The position numbers and the translations under genes are program-made. The notes beneath the pieces were generated by a model, which was not told where the DNA came from, ran no database searches, and saw nothing but the letters and a program-made list of their open reading frames with translations. DNA of 32,803 bases, from contig NZ_VJZD01000095.1 of NCBI RefSeq assembly GCF_009377175.1, positions 1-32,803 of the forward strand, written 5' to 3'. This DNA is from Streptomyces adustus (GTDB taxonomy: Bacteria > Actinomycetota > Actinomycetes > Streptomycetales > Streptomycetaceae). Shown here in pieces: positions 1 to 6,336 of this stretch (the stretch's first letter is position 1; every line of letters starts with the position of its first letter).

Positions 1-19
1 GCATGAACCGGTAGTTCGC

Positions 20-60
20 CCGGCCGTCGCCGCCCGAGCTGTTCGGGCGGCGACGGCCGG
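20..60. terminator. Strong hairpin terminator downstream of the arsR-type gene
   Basis: An 18-bp perfectly paired stem (arms 20-37 and 43-60) closes a 5-nt loop. It lies 44 bp beyond the stop codon of the minus-strand ArsR gene, so it most likely ends that transcript, and it could also stop a plus-strand transcript entering from outside the window. There is no strong U-tract, which is common for streptomycete terminators. Confidence 0.75.
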
Positions 61-103
61 ATCGTCTCCGTGGCCACCGCCTCCGTGGCGGAACCGGCTG
101 CTG

Positions 104-466
104 TCAGCGAGCCGAGGGTGTGGACGGTTCGCTGGGTTGCCCGGTGTCCCGGAGTTCGGCGAGGAGGGCGCTCTGGCCTGCGAGGAGTTCCGTCAGGATG
201 CGGCGCGCGGCGCGCAGGAGGTCCGCTACGTCACCGCCGGCGAGCGCGTAGCTGACGGTGGAGCCCTCGCGGATGGACACGACGATGCCGGAGCGGCGCA
301 GCACGCCCAACTGCTGGGACAGGTTGGAGGGTTCGACGTCGATGTCGGCGAGCAGGTCCCGCACCGGCACCGGACCGTTCTGGAGCAGTTCGAGGACGCG
401 GATGCGCACGGGGTGCCCGAGCATGCGAAAGAACTCTGCCTTTGCCTGGTAGAGGGGCACCTGCAC
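104..466 (-). CDS. ArsR/SmtB-family winged-helix transcriptional repressor
   Basis: A 120-aa cytoplasmic DNA-binding protein. The winged helix-turn-helix spans about residues 12-75 (EFFRMLGHPVRIRVLELL, then a recognition helix around PSNLSQQLGVLRRSG), the classic ArsR pattern. There are no cysteines, so the thiolate metal site of SmtB/ArsR is absent and the ligand, if any, is probably not a metal bound that way. The GTG at 466 is chosen because AGGAG sits about 8 nt upstream and family similarity begins there. The reading frame stays open to 610, but that extension runs across the likely promoter and operator and looks non-coding. The last ~15 residues are disordered (PSEPSTPSAR). The gene is followed by a terminator at 20-60 and preceded by an inverted repeat at 592-613 that may be its own operator. 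The regulated partner gene is not visible in the window. Confidence 0.88.
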   Translation of the reverse strand: MQVPLYQAKAEFFRMLGHPVRIRVLELLQNGPVPVRDLLADIDVEPSNLSQQLGVLRRSGIVVSIREGSTVSYALAGGDVADLLRAARRILTELLAGQSALLAELRDTGQPSEPSTPSAR

Positions 467-591
467 GGGCGTCGCTCCTGCTCGGAAGGGGGTCTGACCG
501 GGTGCGGCGAGCTGCCGCACCCGGTCCGCTGGATGCATCCTTCCCGGCCGCGACCAGGTGATCACGACAGTTCGTCGGATGCGTAATTCGC

Positions 592-613
592 GACTTGAAG
601 AACTTTTCAAGTC
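592..613 (-). promoter_or_regulatory. Inverted-repeat operator and probable promoter of the arsR-type gene
   Basis: Perfect 8-bp arms (GACTTGAA and TTCAAGTC) are separated by 6 nt. On the minus strand the repeat contains TTGAAA, a fair -35 box, with TTACGC or TACGCA about 18-19 nt further on as a weak -10. The spacing and sequence resemble dyads bound by ArsR-family dimers. Its position upstream of the ArsR gene suggests autoregulation; that is an inference. Confidence 0.5.
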
Positions 614-638
614 TAGGTCAAATAAAAGCCGGTAAGGC

Positions 639-1013
639 TCAGACCTCGAGATTGCCTTCTGTGCGTTTCAGTTGGTGGCGGGCCATGGCCAGATTCGCCC
701 GGCCCTTGTCGAGGACGAGGTAGATGAACAGGCCGTTGCCGCCGCGGCCCATCACCGGGCGGATCAGGTGGTACTGGGTGTCGAGGGTGATCAGGAGGTC
801 CTCGATACGACTCTGGATACCGAGTTCGTCCATCGTGCGCACCTTGGCCCGGATCACATCCGTGTTGCCGGCCGCCGCCACGTTCAGGTCCAGATCCTTG
901 CCCCCGCCGAGGGAGCCGAGCGCCATGCCGCTGGAGTAGTCGACGACGGCGGCACCCAGCGCACCCTCGACCTCCGTCATCAAGGTCTTGAGGGACACTT
1001 CCACACTGGTCAC
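639..1013 (-). CDS. Roadblock/LC7 domain protein
   Basis: A 124-aa soluble protein with the Roadblock/LC7 fold: an N-terminal helix, the stretch GALGAAVVDYSSGMALGS typical of the first beta hairpin, and the C-terminal strand-helix ending in a basic helix. Family members act as dimeric scaffolds or regulators of small Ras-like GTPases (MglB is the best known). In Streptomyces many sit in conservons with a sensor kinase, a DUF742 protein and a GTPase. None of those partners is adjacent here, so this is a solitary copy. The GTG start at 1013 is preceded by GAGGAG about 7 nt upstream. It lies upstream of the ArsR gene on the same strand, with 172 bp between them that include an ArsR-type promoter, so the two are probably separate transcripts. 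The function is not known. Confidence 0.8.
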   Translation of the reverse strand: MTSVEVSLKTLMTEVEGALGAAVVDYSSGMALGSLGGGKDLDLNVAAAGNTDVIRAKVRTMDELGIQSRIEDLLITLDTQYHLIRPVMGRGGNGLFIYLVLDKGRANLAMARHQLKRTEGNLEV

Positions 1014-1370
1014 AGGTTCTCCTCTTCAAGGTGCAGAACAGGGGTTGTTCTCGCGGGGAACCCTAGGAAAGTCGCGGCCCTCAGTTGTCGGACACATCAA
1101 GACCGCCAGCAATTGTTCCACTCATGACTATTCACTTATGTCTTCTGAATAGATTTGTTGGGGAACTTTGCTGCCGCGCTTGCTCCGGGGGAAAGCCTTC
1201 CTGGCTCACGGACTTCTGGGCCAGGGGCCGGACCGACCCGACGTGCGTCGGCCGCGGCGACTCGGTCCTGCTCGTCCGAGCCGCGCTCCTCGGCCTGCCC
1301 GAAGGCCACCGGTGGCCTTCGGGCAGACCGGGCACTCATAGGGTTATGGTCGATGAAGGAGCGTGCGACC
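1014..1370. other. Divergent intergenic region between Roadblock gene and lacI-type gene
   Basis: These 357 bp hold the promoters of the minus-strand Roadblock gene and probably of the plus-strand LacI gene. The part from about 1085 to 1165 is clearly richer in A/T than the surroundings and contains a weak inverted repeat (CTATTC at 1128-1133, GAATAG at 1147-1152). A near-perfect 40-bp palindrome at 1291-1330 is listed separately. The LacI reading frame stays open back to 1155, but this upstream part does not resemble a LacI-family N terminus. Confidence 0.5.
1291..1330. repeat. 40-bp near-perfect palindrome upstream of the lacI-type gene
   Basis: Bases 1295-1326 form a perfect 32-bp palindrome with no spacer (halves CTGCCCGAAGGCCACC and its reverse complement). 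Three more pairs extend it outward across one mismatch. As RNA it would fold into a very stable hairpin 41 nt before the LacI start codon. It could be a terminator or attenuator in the lacI leader, or a protein-binding site; the sequence does not decide this. Confidence 0.7.
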
Positions 1371-2363
1371 ATGCGGCAGCGGGTGACCATAAACGATGTA
1401 GCGCGGGCCGCCGGGGTGTCGTCCGCGACCGTCTCGTATGTGCTGAGCGGGAAGCGTCCGGTGGCCGAGGGGACCCGCAGGACGGTCGAATCGGCCGTCG
1501 CCGAGCTGGGCTTCAGCCTCAATCCCGTCGCTCGCAGCCTGCGTACGGGCAGGTCCGTCATGGTCGCCCTGATCGTTCCCGACATCGCCAACCCGTTCTA
1601 CGCGCTGCTCGCGCGCTCCCTCCAGGACGAGTTGAGGGGCCGGGGCTACCACGTCGTGGTGTGCAACACGGAGGCGCGGCGCGACGAGGAGCAGGCGCTC
1701 CTGAGAGAGGCCATGCACCAGCGCTTCGCCGGCGTGGTCATGACCCCGTTCAGGCTCTCCACCACAGCCTTCGACGCCCTGCGCGGCGCGGGAATCCCCG
1801 TCGTCGTGAGCGCGGACATCGCGTTCGGGGCCGTCGACCATGTGGCTCCGGACGCGGAGGACGCGGTCCGCCAGGCGCTGCGGCACGTGGCCGACAGCGG
1901 GCGCCGCCGCCTCGGTGTCGTCGCCGGACCGCGTGACGCCACCGGTGGGGATCCGAGGCTGGAGCGCATCAGAACGCACGCGGCCGCCGTCGGCCTCCAG
2001 GTGGAGGAGGAGGCCGTCGTCCATGGCGAGCACACCCGGGCGGCGGGCGCCGAGGGATTCCGGCGCCTCATGCTGTCCCGGCACCGGCCGGAGGCCGTGC
2101 TGTGCGTCAACGACGTCACGGCGGTGGGCGCCATGGAGATGGCCGACCAGTTGGGCCTCGACATTCCGGGTGATGTAGCCCTGGTCGGCCATGACGACGT
2201 CGACTTCGCGACGCTCGTCCGACCCCGCCTGACGACCATCCGCTACCCGGCGCGCGAGGTCGGGCGCGTCGCGGCCCGTCTCCTGCTGGAGCAGATCGAC
2301 GGCCGTACCCAGCCGCACACGGCGCGGGTCTCGGCAGAGTTCGTGCCCAGGGCGTCGGCCTGA
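1371..2363 (+). CDS. LacI-family transcriptional repressor of the sugar ABC locus
   Basis: A 330-aa repressor of normal LacI/GalR length. The N-terminal helix-turn-helix (about residues 5-26, VTINDVARAAGVSSATVSYVL) and hinge helix are followed by a periplasmic-binding-protein-like effector domain starting near residue 60 (VALIVPDIANPFYALLARSL) and ending with the usual VPRAS tail. ATG at 1371 is chosen because GGAG lies 9 nt upstream and the family begins MRQRVTINDVA. An in-frame ATG at 1353 would add six residues. The next genes on the same strand encode a sugar ABC transporter, so the repressor probably controls them and responds to the imported sugar or a breakdown product. A LacI-type dyad lies between the repressor and the transporter genes at 2424-2435. 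The GH36 remnant downstream suggests an alpha-galactoside ligand. Confidence 0.92.
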   Translation: MRQRVTINDVARAAGVSSATVSYVLSGKRPVAEGTRRTVESAVAELGFSLNPVARSLRTGRSVMVALIVPDIANPFYALLARSLQDELRGRGYHVVVCNTEARRDEEQALLREAMHQRFAGVVMTPFRLSTTAFDALRGAGIPVVVSADIAFGAVDHVAPDAEDAVRQALRHVADSGRRRLGVVAGPRDATGGDPRLERIRTHAAAVGLQVEEEAVVHGEHTRAAGAEGFRRLMLSRHRPEAVLCVNDVTAVGAMEMADQLGLDIPGDVALVGHDDVDFATLVRPRLTTIRYPAREVGRVAARLLLEQIDGRTQPHTARVSAEFVPRASA

Positions 2364-2869
2364 TCCTCGACGACGGCCCGACAGGATGACTGCCCGACTG
2401 GACAGCTTCCCGACACTGGCGTAAACGATTACGTTGCGCGAGACTGAGTGGCCCGAGGCTGCGGGCGGCCCGTGCGACGGCGGCGAGGCGCGCCTCTCCA
2501 TGCGCCTGCCTTGATGTTGATCATTGTTTGAAATGCATCACATCTCAACAGTCAGTGTTCAGGTTCATTGACTTGTGCGGCGGGCGCGGCAGCCGTCGGA
2601 GATCTGGCGGACCCCGCTCGGCGTACGGGCCGAGGCGGTGCGAGCGTGTCGCGCGCTCACTCCAAGTCAAGTGCGTTGATTGTCTGTTGAAGCTGACTTC
2701 GGTGTCGGACCGGTCAATTTTCGGAGCCGCGCCGTTCCAGGTCTTGACGGGGAACAGGGTGGCGGACTGTCATTACGCCCACACTGTTCGGCCGAGTTGG
2801 TTTTTGATCGGTTTCCGGACCTGTCGGCGCCCACTCTCCCCTTGGCCGAACCCTGTCCCAGGAGCCGCC
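2364..2869 (+). other. Regulatory region upstream of the sugar ABC operon
   Basis: These 506 bp contain no convincing gene. One frame is open through the end of the region into the solute-binding protein, but it lacks family similarity before 2870. The region has a LacI-type dyad at 2424-2435 and patches unusually rich in A/T for this genome (about 2505-2570 and 2690-2820), where promoters of the transporter operon are expected. I could not pick a single convincing -35/-10 pair. Confidence 0.45.
2424..2435. promoter_or_regulatory. Putative LacI-family operator
   Basis: AACGATTACGTT has AACG and CGTT half sites separated by 4 bp, in a locally A/T-rich patch 61 bp after the LacI stop codon and about 435 bp before the transporter start codon. 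Operators of many LacI-family proteins contain such AACG/CGTT halves. Binding by the neighbouring repressor is inferred from position. Confidence 0.45.
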
Positions 2870-4183
2870 ATGAGCCGCACGCCCTCCGGTCTCTCCGTCC
2901 CTGACCCCAGCCGTCGCTCCCTGCTCCGTGGAATCGGCGGCGCGGCCGTCGTCGCGGGTGCGGGCATCCCTCTGCTGACCGCCTGCGGCGGCAGCGGTAC
3001 GGCCGCGGACCCCAAGACCGTCAGCCTCGGCTCCAATGCGTCCGACGCGGTGCCGAAGAAGGCCTTCGCCGACATCTACGCGGCCTTCAAGAGCCGGTCC
3101 GGCATCACGGTCGACGTGAACACCAAGGACCACAACACGTTCCAGGAGCAGATCAACTCCTATCTCCAGGGCACTCCTGACGACGTGTTCAACTGGTTCG
3201 CGGGCTACCGCATGCAGTTCTTCGCGGCCAAGAACCTCGCCACCCCGATCGACGACGTCTGGCAGAAGATCGGGGGCGACTTCCCCGACGCGATGAAGGC
3301 GCTCAGCAAGGGCGAGGACGGCAAGTACTACTTCGTGCCGCTGTACACGTATCCCTGGGCGGTCTTCTACCGCAAGAGCGTCTTCGCGCAGTTCGGCTAC
3401 CAAGTCCCCACCACCTGGGAGCAGTTCGTCGCCCTGTGCAAGCAGATGAAGAAGGACAACCTGGTCCCGATCGCCTTCGGCGACAAGGACGCCTGGCCCG
3501 CGCTCGGCACCTTCGACCAGATCAACTTCCGTACCAACGGCTACGACTTCCATGTCGAGCTGATGGCCGGCAAGGCGTCCTGGACGGACGCCAAGGTCCG
3601 TACCGCCTTCGACCACTGGGCCGAGATCCTCCCCTACCACCAGGACGGTTCCATCGGCCGTACCTGGCAGGACGCGGCCCAGACCCTGGTGTCGAAGAAG
3701 GCCGGCATGTACCTCCTGGGCACCTTCGTGGCCCAGCAGTTCACGGACAAGGCCGATCTCGACGACCTCGACTTCTTCGCCTTCCCGTCGATCGACCCCG
3801 CGTACGGACAGGACACGGTCGAGGCGCCCACCGACGGCTTCATGGTCTCCAAGTCCCCGAAGAACCACGCGGGCGTCGTCGAACTCCTGGAGTACCTGGG
3901 CACTCCGGAGGCCGAGTCGATCTATCTCAAGGCCGACCCGAGCGTGGTGGCCGCCTCCAGCAAGGCCGACACCTCCTCGTACAGCGCCCTCCAGAAGAAG
4001 GCGTACGACATGATCGGCGGCGCCAAGCACCTCACCCAGTTCATGGACCGTGACAGCCGTCCCGACTTCACCTCCACGGTGATGCAGCCTGCGTTGCAGA
4101 AGTTCGTCCGGGACCCCAAGGGCATCGACAGCCTGCTGTCCTCGATCGAGCGCCAGAAGAAGACGATCTTCGCCTCCGCATGA
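2870..4183 (+). CDS. Sugar ABC transporter solute-binding lipoprotein
   Basis: A 437-aa extracytoplasmic binding protein of the CUT1 (MalE-like, family 1) class. The N terminus has a twin-arginine motif (SRRSLLRGI, residues 14-22), a hydrophobic stretch and a lipobox LTAC with acceptor Cys39. It is therefore probably exported by Tat and lipid-anchored on the outer face of the membrane. ATG at 2870 is preceded by AGGAG at 2860-2864. The mature part has typical SBP_bac_1 features, including the hinge-region segment YTYPWAVFYRKSVF and later GTFVAQQF. The stop overlaps the next start by four bases (ATGA), so it is the first gene of a coupled transporter operon. The substrate is probably an oligosaccharide; the GH36 remnant hints at alpha-galactosides, which is inference. 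Confidence 0.92.
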   Translation: MSRTPSGLSVPDPSRRSLLRGIGGAAVVAGAGIPLLTACGGSGTAADPKTVSLGSNASDAVPKKAFADIYAAFKSRSGITVDVNTKDHNTFQEQINSYLQGTPDDVFNWFAGYRMQFFAAKNLATPIDDVWQKIGGDFPDAMKALSKGEDGKYYFVPLYTYPWAVFYRKSVFAQFGYQVPTTWEQFVALCKQMKKDNLVPIAFGDKDAWPALGTFDQINFRTNGYDFHVELMAGKASWTDAKVRTAFDHWAEILPYHQDGSIGRTWQDAAQTLVSKKAGMYLLGTFVAQQFTDKADLDDLDFFAFPSIDPAYGQDTVEAPTDGFMVSKSPKNHAGVVELLEYLGTPEAESIYLKADPSVVAASSKADTSSYSALQKKAYDMIGGAKHLTQFMDRDSRPDFTSTVMQPALQKFVRDPKGIDSLLSSIERQKKTIFASA

Positions 4184-5160
4184 GCACCCAGACGACGGCA
4201 CAGTCCCCGGAGGCGGCCGACACGTCGGCTCCGGGGATCACCTCCCCCCGGAAACGGGTCGCGCGGGGTCATGGACGCCTGCTCACCCGTCGTGACCGGG
4301 TCACGCTCGCCCTCATGGCGGGCGTGCCCACGGTCCTTCACGTCGTCCTGGTCTGGCTCACGGCCCTCGCCTCGATCGCGCTGGCCTTCACCACCTGGGA
4401 CGGCATCGGCTTCGACTCCATCAAGTGGGTCGGACTGGAGAACTTCAAGGAGCTGTTCAGCAACAACCCGCAGTTCTGGCCCGCCGTCGAGCACAACGTG
4501 ATCTGGTTCGTCGTGCTCATCCTGGTCCCGACCCCGCTCGGTCTCTTCCTCGCCGTGCAGCTGGACAAGAGGATCCGCTTCAGCCGCGTCTACCAGACCG
4601 CGTTCTTCCTCCCGGTCGTGGTCTCGCTGGCCGTCACCGGATTCGTCTGGCAACTCGTCTACAACCCCGACACAGGCCTGATCAACAGCATCATCGGGGC
4701 CAACAGGCCGGGCCACTACATCGACTGGATCGGGGACCCCGATCTCAACCTCTGGGCCATCCTGGTCGCCGCGTCCTGGCGGCACACCGGATACATGATG
4801 ATCCTCTACCTGGCGGGCCTGAAGGGCGTCGACCCGTCGCTGCGGGAGGCCTCCGCGCTGGACGGCGCGAACGAGTGGCAGACGTTCCGGAACGTCGTCT
4901 TCCCGACGCTGCGGCCCACCAACACCGTCGTCCTGGTCGTCACCGTCATCGAGGCCCTGCGCGCCTTCGACCTGGTGTTCGTCTTCAACAAGGGGGCCCA
5001 GGGCACCGAGCTGCTGTCGATCCTGGTCACCAACAACATCATCGGCGAGTCCAGCCGCATCGGGTACGGGTCGGCCATCGCCGTCGTCCTGCTGGTGATC
5101 TCGCTCGTCGTGATCATCCCGTATCTGGTGGCCACCTTCCGGAAGGAGCGGCGCACATGA
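4180..5160 (+). CDS. Sugar ABC transporter permease, MalF type
   Basis: A 326-aa inner-membrane permease of the CUT1 class with about six membrane helices after a ~35-residue charged N terminus. The cytoplasmic EAA loop that docks to the ATPase is clear: EASALDGANEWQTFRNVVFP, about residues 225-244. Its ATG overlaps the stop of the binding-protein gene (ATGA) and its own stop overlaps the next permease start (ATGA), so translation of all three genes is coupled. No ATP-binding subunit gene is present. In Streptomyces such transporters usually share the ATPase MsiK encoded elsewhere, and that is the likely case here. Confidence 0.93.
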   Translation: MSTQTTAQSPEAADTSAPGITSPRKRVARGHGRLLTRRDRVTLALMAGVPTVLHVVLVWLTALASIALAFTTWDGIGFDSIKWVGLENFKELFSNNPQFWPAVEHNVIWFVVLILVPTPLGLFLAVQLDKRIRFSRVYQTAFFLPVVVSLAVTGFVWQLVYNPDTGLINSIIGANRPGHYIDWIGDPDLNLWAILVAASWRHTGYMMILYLAGLKGVDPSLREASALDGANEWQTFRNVVFPTLRPTNTVVLVVTVIEALRAFDLVFVFNKGAQGTELLSILVTNNIIGESSRIGYGSAIAVVLLVISLVVIIPYLVATFRKERRT

Positions 5161-6053
5161 GTACCGGCACCGCCACCGCCGCGCCCGGCCGCCGGCGCCC
5201 CCCGGTTCGCCCGGCCAGGATCCTGCTGCACGCGTTCCTCGTCGTCACCGCGCTGGCCTGGCTGGCGCCGCTGCTGTGGGCGGTGTTCGCGGCCCTGCGT
5301 CCGTACGCGGAGACCACCACCAAGGGTTACGTCTCCTGGCCCGACAGGCTGACCCTCGACAACTTCACGAACGCGTTCGAACAGTCCGACATGACGCACT
5401 ACTTCGGCAACACGCTGCTGATCGCGGTGCCGGCCGTGCTGCTGACCCTGCTGCTGTCGTCGATGGTCGCCTTCTACGTCAGCCGTTTCGACTTCCGGCT
5501 CAACCTCTTCCTGCTGCTGGTCTTCACGGCCGGCAACCTGCTGCCGCAGCAGGTCATCATCACGCCGCTGTATCGGCTCTACCTGCTGGTGGACCTGCCC
5601 GGCATCACGGCCAGCGGCAAGCTGTACGACTCCGCTCTCGGTCTGGTCCTCATCCACGTGGCGTTCCAGTCGGGCTTCTGCGCCTTCGTCCTCAGCAACT
5701 ACATGCGCATGCTGCCGCACGAGCTGACCGAGGCGGCCTTGGTCGACGGCGCGTCGGTGTGGCGCATGTACGCGCAGATCGTGCTGCCGCTGTGCAAGCC
5801 CGCCATGGCGGCCCTGGCGACCCTGCTGTCCATATGGATCTACAACGACTTCTTCTGGGCCATCGTCCTGATCTCCACCGGCGAGAACATGCCGATCACC
5901 TCCGCCCTGAACAACCTCTCCGGGCAGTACTTCACCGACCCCAACCTGGTCGCCGCCGGCGCCCTGCTCACCGCGATCCCCACGCTGATCGTGTACTTCG
6001 CGCTCCAGCGGCAGTTCGTCAGCGGTCTCACCCTGGGCGCCACCAAGGGCTGA
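5157..6053 (+). CDS. Sugar ABC transporter permease, MalG type
   Basis: A 298-aa inner-membrane permease that forms the channel with the MalF-type partner. There are about six helices, the first near residues 22-42 (ILLHAFLVVTALAWLAPLLW). The EAA loop reads EAALVDGASVWRMYAQIVLP, and the C terminus GLTLGATKG is the form typical of MalG-like CUT1 permeases. The ATG at 5157 is preceded by GGAAGGAG and overlaps the upstream stop. A gene for the sugar-cleaving enzyme would be expected next, and only a fragment of one follows after 26 bp. Confidence 0.93.
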   Translation: MSTGTATAAPGRRRPPVRPARILLHAFLVVTALAWLAPLLWAVFAALRPYAETTTKGYVSWPDRLTLDNFTNAFEQSDMTHYFGNTLLIAVPAVLLTLLLSSMVAFYVSRFDFRLNLFLLLVFTAGNLLPQQVIITPLYRLYLLVDLPGITASGKLYDSALGLVLIHVAFQSGFCAFVLSNYMRMLPHELTEAALVDGASVWRMYAQIVLPLCKPAMAALATLLSIWIYNDFFWAIVLISTGENMPITSALNNLSGQYFTDPNLVAAGALLTAIPTLIVYFALQRQFVSGLTLGATKG

Positions 6054-6079
6054 CCCCGCTCCACCCGAAAGGGAACCCC

Positions 6080-6316
6080 GTGCCCCAGCGCTTCACCCTC
6101 ATCGCCTCCCTCCGCGTGGATCCGCGCACCGCCCGCGTCCACGAGGAAGGCCGGCAGTCCTGGAGCCCCAGCGGCACCTACGCCCTCGACTCCACCCCGT
6201 ACCGCCCCGCCAACGACAACTGGGCGACCGTCTGCTACCGGCCCGGCCGAAACGTCCCAGCAGACCACTGGGGCACGGAGACGACGCGCCGCCTCTTGCA
6301 GGAAGCCCCGCGGTGA
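6080..6316 (+). pseudogene. Truncated N terminus of a GH36-like alpha-galactosidase
   Basis: A 78-codon reading frame begins with GTG at 6080, 26 bp after the permease stop, with AAGGGAA upstream. The segment EEGRQSWSPSGTY (about residues 26-38) resembles the EGWQSWSP signature near the N terminus of GH36 alpha-galactosidases, although the first Trp of that signature is Arg here (CGG instead of TGG). The likeness fades after about residue 65 (PADHW), and the frame ends at 6316, whereas full-length family members have about 700 residues. Only 20 bp separate it from the convergent caspase-vWA gene. I read it as the stump of the hydrolase that once completed this sugar operon, cut when the neighbouring module arrived. 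The family assignment rests on one short motif and operon context. Confidence 0.65.
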
Positions 6317-6336
6317 GGCCCACGCCCAGTGCCTCG

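Noticed and set aside
467..610. N-terminal extension of the ArsR protein to an ATG at 610
   Set aside because: The extension overlaps the inverted-repeat promoter region and the family begins at the GTG with AGGAG upstream at 466.
1155..1370. Open frame extending the LacI protein by 72 residues at its N terminus
   Set aside because: The extension has no LacI-family similarity, crosses the 40-bp palindrome, and a good start with ribosome site lies at 1371.
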